Origin: Xenorhabdus koppenhoeferi
GTDB lineage: Bacteria; Pseudomonadota; Gammaproteobacteria; Enterobacterales; Enterobacteriaceae
Assembly (NCBI RefSeq): GCF_900116635.1
Contig: NZ_FPBJ01000004.1
Location: forward strand, 1-64,000
Length of the DNA: 64,000 nt
Reading direction: 5' to 3'
In this document: positions 17,810-27,671 of the stretch, in pieces
Position numbering within the stretch: position 1 is the stretch's first letter
Layout of the letters: each line of letters starts with the position of its first letter
Notes under the pieces: generated by a model
Seen by the model: the letters and a program-made list of their open reading frames with translations, nothing else
Database searches by the model: none
Told to the model about the DNA's origin: nothing
Made by a program: the position numbers and the translations under genes

Positions 17810-19144
17810 ATGAAAGAACGCAGTACCGAATTGGTTGAAATCGTCCGGCAATCGGTTCCGTATATCAATGCACACCGGGGAAAGACTTTTGTCATTATGT
17901 TGGGAGGTGAAGCTATCGCCCATGAAAATTTCTCCAACATCGTTAACGATATTGGATTGCTGCATAATCTAGGCATTCGTTTAATTGTCGTGTACGGGGC
18001 CCGCCCACAGATCGAACAAAATATTGCGGAGCATAACTGCCTGTCGGTCTATCACAAACATACCAGAGTGACTGATACCAAAACATTGGATCTCGTTAAG
18101 CAAGTCGCAGGGTTGTTACAATTGGATATTACTGCACGTCTTTCTATGAGCCTGAGTAATACACCATTGCAGGGTGCCCATATTAAAGTGGTCAGTGGTA
18201 ATTTTATTATCGCCCAACCTTTAGGTATCGAAGATGGTATTGATTATTACCACAGTGGCAAAATCCGCCGCATTGATGAAGAAGCCATCAACCAGCAATT
18301 GGACAATAATGCGATTGTGCTGATTGGGCCAGTTGCAGTTTCCGTCACGGGAGAAAGTTTTAACCTGACATCCGAAGAAATCGCAACACAGCTGGCAATC
18401 AAATTAAAAACAGAAAAATTAATCGGCTTTTGCTCGTCACAGGGCGTACTTGATGCTGAAAACAATACCTTATCAGAACTCTTTCCCAACGAAGGGGAAT
18501 CCCGTCTGCATGAATTGGAAAAAGCGGGCGAACACTATTCAGGAACTGTTCGCTTCTTAAGGGGGGCTATCAAAGCCTGCCGCCGTGGAGTGCGTCGCAG
18601 TCATTTGATCAGCTATCAGGAAAATGGTTCGCTGGTTCAGGAGCTATTTTCCCGCAAAGGTATCGGAACCCAAATTGTAATGGAACGCTCCGAACAAATC
18701 CGCCGTGCCAATATTAATGATATCGGTGGCATTCTTGAGCTTATTCGCCCATTGGAACAGCATGGTATTTTGGTTCGCCGCTCGCGGGAACAATTGGAAA
18801 TGGAAATCGACAAATTCACTTTGATAGAACACGATAACGTCACTATCGCCTGTGCTGCGCTATATTCTTACCCTGATGAAAAAATCGGGGAAATGGCCTG
18901 CGTTGCCGTGCATTCAGACTACCGAAACTCTTCCCGAGGTGAAATCCTGCTAAATGCTATTTCCGCCCAAGCCAAGCAAATAGGGCTGGAAAAACTTTTC
19001 GTACTCACAACCCGCAGCATTCATTGGTTTCAGGAAAAAGGTTTTGAACCCGCAGAGATCGAGATGCTACCCGTAGGGAAACAAGCGCTGTATAACTATC
19101 AGCGCCGTTCCAAAATCTTAATGTTAGATTTACAGAATCATTAA
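17810..19144 (+). CDS. argA: N-acetylglutamate synthase ArgA
   Basis: ArgA catalyses the first step of arginine synthesis, acetyl-CoA plus glutamate to N-acetylglutamate, and is feedback-inhibited by arginine. The 444-residue protein has an N-terminal amino-acid-kinase-like regulatory domain ([26 protein letters not shown]) and a C-terminal GNAT acetyltransferase domain starting near residue 296 ([20 protein letters not shown], then [17 protein letters not shown]). GGAGAGAG supplies the ribosome binding site. It converges on recD with only six bases between the stop codons. Confidence 0.95.
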   Translation: MKERSTELVEIVRQSVPYINAHRGKTFVIMLGGEAIAHENFSNIVNDIGLLHNLGIRLIVVYGARPQIEQNIAEHNCLSVYHKHTRVTDTKTLDLVKQVAGLLQLDITARLSMSLSNTPLQGAHIKVVSGNFIIAQPLGIEDGIDYYHSGKIRRIDEEAINQQLDNNAIVLIGPVAVSVTGESFNLTSEEIATQLAIKLKTEKLIGFCSSQGVLDAENNTLSELFPNEGESRLHELEKAGEHYSGTVRFLRGAIKACRRGVRRSHLISYQENGSLVQELFSRKGIGTQIVMERSEQIRRANINDIGGILELIRPLEQHGILVRRSREQLEMEIDKFTLIEHDNVTIACAALYSYPDEKIGEMACVAVHSDYRNSSRGEILLNAISAQAKQIGLEKLFVLTTRSIHWFQEKGFEPAEIEMLPVGKQALYNYQRRSKILMLDLQNH

Positions 19145-19150
19145 TCTTAT

Positions 19151-21037
19151 TCACTGCGGGTTTAACCATGTTGCCAACCCGCTCCGGCGCTGGGTTGTTG
19201 TGGCAACCGCCTTGTCCAAAACAGGTCGGTGAGCATAAATGGTCAACTTTTCCCGCGCCCGGGTCAGCGCGGTATACACCAATTCCCGACTGACTATCGG
19301 CGAGTATTGAGTCGGTAATACCAATGCGGTATGTTCAAATTCTGACCCCTGAGATTTATGCACAGTCATCACATACGCAGTTTCATGCTGAGGCAAGCGA
19401 CTTGGCTGAAACCCTTTAATCTGCCCGTCAGATAACTGAAAGTAAGCCTTCAGTTCATTATCCTGATTTCTGAGCATAATCCCGATATCTCCGTTAAACA
19501 GCCCAAGCGTACTGTCATTACGCAATATCATGACCGGACGCCCTGCATAGCCACGGTTTTCCACATTATTAGATAAAGTGATAACACCTTTTCTGTGCAA
19601 TAATTGCTCCAGTCGCTGATTCAGCCCAACAACGCCAAACGGCCCTTCTCTTAATCCACACAATAACCGAAAACGCTTAAACTCCGTCAAAATTGCTTTC
19701 TCTGATGCCCCTTCATTCACCATCGCCAGATATTGATAGTAGCCAGAAGCTGTTTCAGTCAGCAAACGCTGGTAATCTTCATCTATTGAAAGCGGATTGA
19801 AAGAAACATCAGGAAAAGCGTTATTCAGCATCACCGAGACCCCTTTATGATCTCCCTGATTAACAGCCGATGCCAACTGCCCAATGCCAGAAGCCGAATT
19901 GAAGCGATAACTTTTGCGCAGCAGACATAAACAATCCCGCACTGCGGAAACTTTGTTGTCTGAATCAGGTACAGAATAAGACGTTAACTGACATCCGGTT
20001 AATCGCCCCAACTGTTCTGCACGTTTAGTGCTGTACCCCTGTTCTGCAAAGCGGCAGATATCCCCCAAGAGGGCACCAGCTTCAACCGACGCTAACTGGT
20101 CTTTATCCCCCAAGAAAATCACTTTTACCTGTGGCGGCAAAGCATCAATCAAATGTGCCATCATCGGCAAATCCACCATTGAAGCTTCATCAATAATCAA
20201 AATATCAAGGGAGAGAGGATTATCGCGGCCATAACGCAGTTTTTGGCTATCTGGTTGAGCACCCAGTAAACGGTGAATAGTTTGCGCCTGCTCAGGAATG
20301 CTGCGCCACTGTTCCGGCGTCAACACAAGTTTCTTTACCGCATCCCTGAGCGATTCAGTCAACCTGGCCGCTGCTTTGCCCGTTGGTGCAGCCAGTTGAA
20401 TGCTTAATTGCTGTCCTTCATGCAGCTTTATCAGGGTGACCAGCAACTTAGCCACGGTAGTGGTTTTTCCGGTTCCCGGACCACCGGAGATAACTGAAAT
20501 ACGGCTCGTCACAGCAACCGCGGCTGCAACTTTTTGCCAATCTATTTCCCCTTCGGCTGTGACACCAAAAAGCTCATCCAAAATACGACGGGTTTGAATT
20601 TCATCAAGTGCATCAGTCAACTCAACAGACGCAAAGAAATCCGCCACACGCCGCTCACTTTGCCACATGCGTTGTAAATACAAGCTGTAATCCGCATTTC
20701 CTTGATGAGAAAGAACCATCGGTGTCGGACAGTCGCCCCGACTTACTGCCTGACATATCTGCAAAGCTGCAACAATTTGTGCCTGATCCGGCTCACCTGC
20801 CAAAGACCAAAGTGAAGCCGCTAACTCAGGTTGCCGACCCTCAAATAAATATTTTGGTGCAATACGTTCCAGAGGCAAGCAGACATGCCCTGCCCCCGAT
20901 TCAGCACTCAACAGAGCTGTAATCAGCAACAACAGCGGGTTTTCATCTTCAATCATCGCATAAGCAAACTGCACATCCAGTGGACGCAATAATTTTTGAC
21001 TTACGGCTTGTTGCAATAGTGACTTCATTGAATTCAT
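19151..21037 (-). CDS. recD: Exodeoxyribonuclease V alpha subunit RecD
   Basis: RecD is the fast 5'-to-3' helicase of the RecBCD repair enzyme and controls its response to Chi. The 628-residue protein has Walker A GGPGTGKT at residues 185-192, DEASM as motif II, GDKDQLASVEAG as motif III and a UvrD-like C-terminal segment (TVHKSQGSEF, VYTALTRARE). Its ATG overlaps the recB stop codon by four bases (ATGA), so translation is coupled. There is no obvious terminator in the six bases between recD and convergent argA. Confidence 0.95.
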   Translation of the reverse strand: MNSMKSLLQQAVSQKLLRPLDVQFAYAMIEDENPLLLLITALLSAESGAGHVCLPLERIAPKYLFEGRQPELAASLWSLAGEPDQAQIVAALQICQAVSRGDCPTPMVLSHQGNADYSLYLQRMWQSERRVADFFASVELTDALDEIQTRRILDELFGVTAEGEIDWQKVAAAVAVTSRISVISGGPGTGKTTTVAKLLVTLIKLHEGQQLSIQLAAPTGKAAARLTESLRDAVKKLVLTPEQWRSIPEQAQTIHRLLGAQPDSQKLRYGRDNPLSLDILIIDEASMVDLPMMAHLIDALPPQVKVIFLGDKDQLASVEAGALLGDICRFAEQGYSTKRAEQLGRLTGCQLTSYSVPDSDNKVSAVRDCLCLLRKSYRFNSASGIGQLASAVNQGDHKGVSVMLNNAFPDVSFNPLSIDEDYQRLLTETASGYYQYLAMVNEGASEKAILTEFKRFRLLCGLREGPFGVVGLNQRLEQLLHRKGVITLSNNVENRGYAGRPVMILRNDSTLGLFNGDIGIMLRNQDNELKAYFQLSDGQIKGFQPSRLPQHETAYVMTVHKSQGSEFEHTALVLPTQYSPIVSRELVYTALTRAREKLTIYAHRPVLDKAVATTTQRRSGLATWLNPQ

Positions 21038-24000
21038 ACGCTTTGTTCCTCATCCGCAGCGCTGAAAAGGGTATCCAATTCGTCAATAAATTCAAAAGGC
21101 GGCAAATAGTGATAAATACCATGCCCGGGGTTATCTTTATCAATACCACGCAAAAACAAATATATGACTCCACCAAAATGATTCCGATAATCATAACTGG
21201 CTAACCGATGACGCAAATAACGATGCAAGGCCAACGTATAGAGCTGATACTGTAAATCATAGCGATGTTCTATCATGGCTTTCGCCATCGCTTCCTGCGT
21301 ATATGACTGACTACTTTCTCCCAACCAATTTGATTTGTAGTCCACCACATAAAATTTACCCTGCCAGCAAAAAACCAAATCAATAAACCCCTTTAACATC
21401 CCCTTTACCTGATGAAAGGCCAACGGCGCACACTGTGCTGACAAGGGATCATAACGGCGTGTCAGCGCGTCCATCTCCTTTGAATGTAATAACTTATCCA
21501 CGGGTAAATAAAACTGCATTTCACTTTGCTGTTGCTGACGGGGAATATCAGCCAGTTGCATTCCTTGCTCATTCAACTTTGCTCTAAAAATATCGTCTAC
21601 CCACGGCGCCAATACCAAAGCCCAATTTCCATCAAAACCTGATGCCGTCAGCTTTTCTGCCAACGATGCCTGATCAGGCGGATTACCAAAATCTACATTT
21701 TCCAAAATACTATGCAGAAACGTTCCCGCTGATGCCCCACGCGGAAAAGTGTGCGGCGTCATTTGCAAAGATTGTTCTTCCTGTTTCTCACCACGGGCAT
21801 CAATATCCAGTTTCGGCGAAATGGATTGCACAATCACATCCACAGACTCGCCAAGTGCACCGGCACGATTATCAAAAGTAACCGGAGAAACAGCGCGAGA
21901 AGCTGAATATTGTAAACCTGAATAACTCGTTACCCGCCAATCATCCCGAATGGAACGTTGAAATCTTCTGGCCTCCAGAGACAAATGATTTTCACTTTGT
22001 GAACACCATTGTGCATCCGCAGTCTCCTCTACCCGCTTAATCTCTATATTATTATCAGACAGTTCATCTAAACTGCCTGCCAGAAGTTCCGCATCGCCTT
22101 TCTCGCCCTTTTGCAACACATATCCAAGGGCAGACAGGTGCAAATCAGTATCCCCCGCTTTCCCCCTGCTCCCTTTGATAAGCGGAGCCACACCAACGCT
22201 ACAGTGATAAACCGACCGCGTTAAGGCAACATAGAGCAAACGTAAATCTTCCGCCAAGCGTTCTTCATCAGCCAGTTCTAGGGCTTCTTTCAACGTTTCA
22301 TCGTCATGGGAAATATTGAGGTGAGCCTCAAAATTATGGCGATCATGATAAACAGCCTGCTTCTGCTTCCTGTAACCACAAATAAAAGGTAAACAAACCA
22401 ATGGATATTCCAGCCCTTTAGACTTATGAATAGTACAGATCTGCACCAGATGCCGATCACTTTCCAGTCGTAGTTGCTGGTTTTCTGATTGTGGGTTAGG
22501 GCGTGAAATTTGTTGCGCCAGCCAGCGGGCAGCGGCATGTTCACTGTCCAGTTGCTGCGATGCTTCCTGCAATAACTCACCAATGTGCATAATATCAGTA
22601 AGCCGACGCTTCCCATCATCCCCGGCCAGCACGTTTTCCGCTATCTGATATTTCACCATGACAGCCCGCAGCATCGGCAATACACCACGGGAACGCCAGA
22701 TGCGGGCATAACCATCAAATTCATCAACCAAACGATCCCATGTAATTTCATCATGATTGAGTTGATCGATTTGCTGCGCACTCATACCAAATAAACTACT
22801 GGCTAACGCGCTTCTCAGTTCTCGGGCCTTTTCCGGTGCCAATACCGCCTGCAATAGCCAAAGCAAATCTTTAGCTTCGGGCGTATCAAACACACTTTCC
22901 CGATTAGAAAGGAAGACTGACGGTATTTTAAGTGTGTTTAATTCTTGACGGATCAACGATGCTTCCCGACGATCACGAACCAACACTGTAATATCCGACG
23001 CCACCACCGGGCGGCTTTTTTCTGCCTGATGCAGCAATGCCTTACCATCTTGCCCAGCCTGTAACCAATCCCGAATTTGGGCAGCACACAACCGGGCCAT
23101 GTTCTGTTCATATTCTCTTTTGGAAACACCCTCACCGGATTGTAACCAAAATCGCAATGCAGCCTGTTCTTCATCATGTAAGGTGAATTTCAGCCCATGA
23201 TTTTTCTCTGCGGCTTTCACATTAACAAATGGGATCTGTTCAAACAAAAATGGGTGTTCTGTGCGGGCAAACAGTTTATTGACAGCCTGTACCATAGACA
23301 CAGAAGAACGCCAGTTAGTTTCCAATGTGTAATGGGCACTCACATTGGAACGCGCGCGAATATAGGTAAAAATATCCGCACCACGGAATGCATAAATAGC
23401 TTGCTTAGGATCACCAATGAACAAGAGTCCATTTTCTGATGGCTGGTTTTCTGATATCTGGTTTTTTGATATCAGGCTTTCTGGCTCGCAACGATATATG
23501 GCCTGAAAGATGCGATATTGCTGAGGGTCAGTATCCTGAAATTCATCAATCATTGCGACGGGATAATGTTGCCGGATGGCTTGTGCAAGCTGCTCACCAC
23601 TTTCATGCCGCAGGGCGCTATCCAGACGGGTCAATAGATCATCAAACCCCATATGGCCACGCATCAACTTTTCTTGCTGAACAGACTGTCGAACTTCAAT
23701 AATCGCTTTAGCAATGATGATATCTTTCAATGTCAGCGGATGCTGGTATAAATCATCGATAGCCTCAAACAGCAGATGCTGTGGGGCTTCACCTTTTTTA
23801 GTTTTTTCTATTAAACGTGACTGGCAAAATTTATCCAATTCTTTAGGAAGCTGATAGTCTTCAGTGAGTAATTTAGCCCATTCAGAAACTTTATTTAGCC
23901 AATTAGGTAGATTTTTTTTGGTATAACTACGTTTATCAACATCAGAGTTTGCTATCAAATCATGTAAACCCGATGCCACTTCATTCCACTGACACTTTAC

Positions 24001-24735
24001 TGAATCAATTTTCTCAATGATTTTTTGATGGCGGCTAAACAGTGTTTCATTGCTGTCAGGCGCGTTGACAATATACGGCACATCTCCGTACAAATAATCA
24101 GAGATATCTTTCAGCAATGCTTCCGGCCCACTCCATATTTTGCTTACCTCCCCTGCTATCGGCAATGGCAGAGGATAACAGTGTCGCCGCCAGAAATCGG
24201 CGCAGCCTTGTTTGCGTAGCTGGCTTTCATCCTGAATCAACGTTTGCTCGAACAGTACACCGGACTCAAATGCATTATTCACCAGCATTCGCTGACAAAA
24301 ACCATGTATGGTATAAATCGCAGCTTCATCCATCTGGCGTTCAGCAATCAACAACCAATTAGCCGCACTTTCTCTGTCTGGAATTTCATCCAGCAATTGC
24401 CGATAAGTGGGATCGCTAACCGCAATTTTTTCCCGTATGCAGGCCAAACGAAGCTGATGGATATTTTCACGGATACGTCCACGCAATTCATCTGTTGCCG
24501 CTTTCGTAAAAGTGACAACCAGAATCTCTTCAACATTCAGCGGTCGGGAAAAGGCAGCAGAGCCACCCAATCCCAGTAACAAACGGAGATAGAGCAAGCC
24601 TATCGTGTAAGTCTTGCCCGTACCTGCTGAAGCCTCGATCAGCCGCTGACCATACAGCGGCAGTGTTAACGGATTAAGTTTATGAGACTGAACCAAATGG
24701 TTCAGTCTTTCATTACTCGGTATTTCTTTGCTCAC
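21034..24735 (-). CDS. recB: Exodeoxyribonuclease V beta subunit RecB
   Basis: RecB is the 3'-to-5' helicase and nuclease of RecBCD and loads RecA after Chi. Walker A is ASAGTGKT (residues 35-42), motif II DEFQDTDPQQ, motif III GDPKQAIYAFRGAD, and the late motif VALTRSVYHC. The C-terminal nuclease carries GFIDLVF and VVDYKSNW with the catalytic Asp and Lys. At 1233 residues it is about 50 longer than Escherichia RecB. Part of the extra length is a short repeated SENQ-type insertion between motifs II and III. It overlaps ptrA upstream by four bases and recD downstream by four. Confidence 0.95.
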   Translation of the reverse strand: MSKEIPSNERLNHLVQSHKLNPLTLPLYGQRLIEASAGTGKTYTIGLLYLRLLLGLGGSAAFSRPLNVEEILVVTFTKAATDELRGRIRENIHQLRLACIREKIAVSDPTYRQLLDEIPDRESAANWLLIAERQMDEAAIYTIHGFCQRMLVNNAFESGVLFEQTLIQDESQLRKQGCADFWRRHCYPLPLPIAGEVSKIWSGPEALLKDISDYLYGDVPYIVNAPDSNETLFSRHQKIIEKIDSVKCQWNEVASGLHDLIANSDVDKRSYTKKNLPNWLNKVSEWAKLLTEDYQLPKELDKFCQSRLIEKTKKGEAPQHLLFEAIDDLYQHPLTLKDIIIAKAIIEVRQSVQQEKLMRGHMGFDDLLTRLDSALRHESGEQLAQAIRQHYPVAMIDEFQDTDPQQYRIFQAIYRCEPESLISKNQISENQPSENGLLFIGDPKQAIYAFRGADIFTYIRARSNVSAHYTLETNWRSSVSMVQAVNKLFARTEHPFLFEQIPFVNVKAAEKNHGLKFTLHDEEQAALRFWLQSGEGVSKREYEQNMARLCAAQIRDWLQAGQDGKALLHQAEKSRPVVASDITVLVRDRREASLIRQELNTLKIPSVFLSNRESVFDTPEAKDLLWLLQAVLAPEKARELRSALASSLFGMSAQQIDQLNHDEITWDRLVDEFDGYARIWRSRGVLPMLRAVMVKYQIAENVLAGDDGKRRLTDIMHIGELLQEASQQLDSEHAAARWLAQQISRPNPQSENQQLRLESDRHLVQICTIHKSKGLEYPLVCLPFICGYRKQKQAVYHDRHNFEAHLNISHDDETLKEALELADEERLAEDLRLLYVALTRSVYHCSVGVAPLIKGSRGKAGDTDLHLSALGYVLQKGEKGDAELLAGSLDELSDNNIEIKRVEETADAQWCSQSENHLSLEARRFQRSIRDDWRVTSYSGLQYSASRAVSPVTFDNRAGALGESVDVIVQSISPKLDIDARGEKQEEQSLQMTPHTFPRGASAGTFLHSILENVDFGNPPDQASLAEKLTASGFDGNWALVLAPWVDDIFRAKLNEQGMQLADIPRQQQQSEMQFYLPVDKLLHSKEMDALTRRYDPLSAQCAPLAFHQVKGMLKGFIDLVFCWQGKFYVVDYKSNWLGESSQSYTQEAMAKAMIEHRYDLQYQLYTLALHRYLRHRLASYDYRNHFGGVIYLFLRGIDKDNPGHGIYHYLPPFEFIDELDTLFSAADEEQSV
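23433..23477. repeat. 15-bp in-frame repeat inside recB
   Basis: Three near-identical 15-bp units (TTTCTGATGGCTGGT, TTTCTGATATCTGGT, TTTTTGATATCAGGC) lie in succession, with a decayed fourth unit starting TTTCTGG. On the coding strand they give the pentapeptides ISKNQ, ISENQ and PSENG. The unit length is a multiple of three, so copy-number change would keep the frame. Confidence 0.85.
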
Positions 24736-27620
24736 TGAGCATTCACCTTAACCGGTAATTGTTTTTGGAAATCTGACACATATTTGTAAGTTTTCCAGCC
24801 TTTCAATTCCGCATATTGATGAGCCGAACCTTTTTTCCCGGTAATTTGGGAAATCAGCGCCAATCCCTGACGTTTAATCACTGCTTTTTCATAAAATGCA
24901 ATAACCTGTGCTTTGGTGGTTTTCTCCATCGCTGCTATGACTTTCTCACGTTTATCAAATTTAAAGTTATTGCGTCCAAAGTCTCCCTCATAGCGCGCCA
25001 CTTCTGAATAGAAGGTTTGCGGTGGTTCACGCATTTCTGTTAGCAGCGATTTTTTATATTGTTCAAACTCAGCATCAGACATCGCTTTAAGCTTTTTATC
25101 CGCCTGCTGATAGAAGTTTTGGTAGCGTTGATGCAGGTAATCAGGTTGTTTGCTGTTACTTTGCACAAGAAAACCCAGTCCAAGTTGTTCACCGATCCCT
25201 GAGTTAGAGGCCGAAACCATATAGCCAAGCTGTTCTGTCGTCCTCAATTGATCAAAGAACCACGGTGACAAAATGCTACTCAACACATTGGAGTAAACAT
25301 ATCCCGTGATACGGTCATACCCCGTTGGAATATAGATTTCTGCCAGAGCGTTATCCGTGCTGCTCGCCATTTTTTTGAAATTAACCGCATAATTACGGTC
25401 AATAACAATGTGTTCGCCAGTCCACCACACCGTCCCTTGATTGGCGAGCTGCTTCTGTGCGGCTTCAATGATGTTAATACTCTGCTGCTCAGTGAAATTA
25501 CCGAAGACCATAGCCTGTAAAGCTGCATGTTGGATCATTTTCTGACGATATTTCACAATATCGTCAAGAGTAATGGTATCCAGCACTTTCAGTTTTTCAG
25601 ACTGTTCGAAGTAAGGCACATTCGCAAGTTGAGAAATGGGTCGCGCGGCCATTTGGAAGGCTTTGCTGTTATTGGCAACTTCAATTTGTTCCCGATACCA
25701 TGATTTCGCCTGCTCCAGTTTCTCCTGAGTTGGCATAAATGAGATGTACTGCTCTATGGCGGAAGTTAACAATTCTGGTAAATGTTGTGTAAAACCATCT
25801 ACTTGGATTCTCAAACCCTCAGCATAATCTGTTGAGACCCCCATTCCCGCTACAGACGCCCGATAATTCAGCCGATCAAGGGCGGCCCTAGATAAATAGA
25901 CAAACAACGTATCTGCAAGCTGATCCTTAATGTTCTTCATGCCATCAGGATTACGCATCTCCAATATGATACTTCCCTTCGGTTCATCTGAAAAATATTG
26001 GCTTGGCATATACAGCAAGCGAACATTTGGCTTTTCCAAAATCATTTTAGGTTTTTTTTGGCTACCCGATGTTTTCACCAAGGATAAATCATCAGGAATA
26101 TAGGGATTCAACTCTGGCAAAGAGAATAAATCCCCTTGTGCAAGTTTTTTCCATTCAGCCAATTGTGTTGGCGTAATTTTATTGACTTGATACGGAGCCT
26201 GCACAAAGTAGGCTTCTTTATTATGTGGCTCTGTTGGGCTGATAAACCAGATGCGCGCATTTTCAGGCGTTAACTCATCCAAACGGCTAGCTATCGCTTT
26301 TGGATTGAAGGTATCTGCAACATAACCTGCATCCAGCACATGGGAAATGGGCAATTGCAACATGGCATCGGATACCCCTTCAATATAGTTCATATTCCGC
26401 ACGATTGACGCATACTGGAACGACAAATTAAAGACGTTTGTCATTTCATCGAAATAACTTTTATTGATGCCCTGTTTTTTTAGCAGGTTAATGTAAGAAA
26501 AAATGGCGGCAATGACTTGATCGCGCTGTTCAAGCCCCTTATCAGTTAGCGAAACATGAATATTAAATGTACCGGAGTTACCATCAGTTTTGGGGTTTGC
26601 CCCAGCGTCGATACTTTCGATTAACCCTTGCTTCAGTAACCAACCAGATAAGGTATTTTGACTATTATTATTACCAATCAAGTATCCGATATATTCATCT
26701 GTTTTACTGCGAAAATCTGCACTGTTATCGGCTATGCTAAATTCCAGCCGCAATGCCTTATGAGGCTGAGCAGGCACATAATGGATAATCACGCCTTCTT
26801 CTTTATCCGTAACAGCCGGAACCGTGATAGCTGGTACAGAAGCATGACGATTCGGGATACGGCCAAAAGTTTCCGCAGCGATCTGAGCTAATTCGTTTAT
26901 TGATTGTTTACCATACACCACTCCTTTCATTAAATTAGCAGAGTAATAACGCTGGTAAAAATCGATTAATGCTGTCTGCAATTTACTTTCAGGTTTATCG
27001 CTTAATGTTTCCAGATTTCCACCCGCAAAACGGGCATTAGGATGAACCGGATTGATAGTCTCAGAGCGAATTTGCCAGATGCGATGTCCTTCACCTGCCC
27101 GGGCAATAGTCATTTCATTATCAACAGCGTGGCGTTCACGATCTGCATTCACAGGGTCCAGCAAAGGTTCAGCAAGTGCATCAGCCAGACGATCAGTCGC
27201 TTCTGCCAGAGAGTCGTTTTCAACTTCCAGATAGAATGCCGTACGGTTGGCATTCGTACTGGCGTTATGACTTCCCCCGTGTTTTTGCAGAAACTCAGTA
27301 AATCCGCCGGCGTCAGGGTAACGATTGGAACCCATTAATACCATGTGCTCAAGATAATGAGCCAAACCAAGCTGACTGTCCGGGTTTTCCATATGACCTA
27401 CTGGAATCGCAACAGCAGCCAATGATTTAATGGCTTTTGCATCTGATACCAATAAAACTGTCATGCCATTTTGCAATTGAATGGCTTTATATTGGCGGGG
27501 ATCACGATCACTTTTGTTGATCGTATCCGGCAACAGTTGCCACTGTGATTGGGCATGAGCCGTTACCCCACAAAGGAGCAAAAAGAGCATCGTCATGATG
27601 CGGATAATATATTTAGGCAT
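24732..27620 (-). CDS. ptrA: Protease III (pitrilysin), periplasmic zinc protease
   Basis: Pitrilysin is an M16 metalloprotease that degrades small periplasmic peptides. The length of 962 residues equals that of the Escherichia protein. It has a Sec signal peptide ending near HAQS (residues 1-24), the inverted zinc motif HYLEHMVLMG with the distal glutamate in AVDNEMTIAR, and four M16 repeat domains with an inactive C-terminal half. It sits between recC and recB as in all enterics, although it has no role in recombination. It overlaps recB by four bases, and 51 bp separate it from recC upstream. Confidence 0.96.
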   Translation of the reverse strand: MPKYIIRIMTMLFLLLCGVTAHAQSQWQLLPDTINKSDRDPRQYKAIQLQNGMTVLLVSDAKAIKSLAAVAIPVGHMENPDSQLGLAHYLEHMVLMGSNRYPDAGGFTEFLQKHGGSHNASTNANRTAFYLEVENDSLAEATDRLADALAEPLLDPVNADRERHAVDNEMTIARAGEGHRIWQIRSETINPVHPNARFAGGNLETLSDKPESKLQTALIDFYQRYYSANLMKGVVYGKQSINELAQIAAETFGRIPNRHASVPAITVPAVTDKEEGVIIHYVPAQPHKALRLEFSIADNSADFRSKTDEYIGYLIGNNNSQNTLSGWLLKQGLIESIDAGANPKTDGNSGTFNIHVSLTDKGLEQRDQVIAAIFSYINLLKKQGINKSYFDEMTNVFNLSFQYASIVRNMNYIEGVSDAMLQLPISHVLDAGYVADTFNPKAIASRLDELTPENARIWFISPTEPHNKEAYFVQAPYQVNKITPTQLAEWKKLAQGDLFSLPELNPYIPDDLSLVKTSGSQKKPKMILEKPNVRLLYMPSQYFSDEPKGSIILEMRNPDGMKNIKDQLADTLFVYLSRAALDRLNYRASVAGMGVSTDYAEGLRIQVDGFTQHLPELLTSAIEQYISFMPTQEKLEQAKSWYREQIEVANNSKAFQMAARPISQLANVPYFEQSEKLKVLDTITLDDIVKYRQKMIQHAALQAMVFGNFTEQQSINIIEAAQKQLANQGTVWWTGEHIVIDRNYAVNFKKMASSTDNALAEIYIPTGYDRITGYVYSNVLSSILSPWFFDQLRTTEQLGYMVSASNSGIGEQLGLGFLVQSNSKQPDYLHQRYQNFYQQADKKLKAMSDAEFEQYKKSLLTEMREPPQTFYSEVARYEGDFGRNNFKFDKREKVIAAMEKTTKAQVIAFYEKAVIKRQGLALISQITGKKGSAHQYAELKGWKTYKYVSDFQKQLPVKVNAQ

Positions 27621-27671
27621 AACCTAATATTCTCCCTATTTACTTGAATAAAAAGCCATTTAAATAAATAA

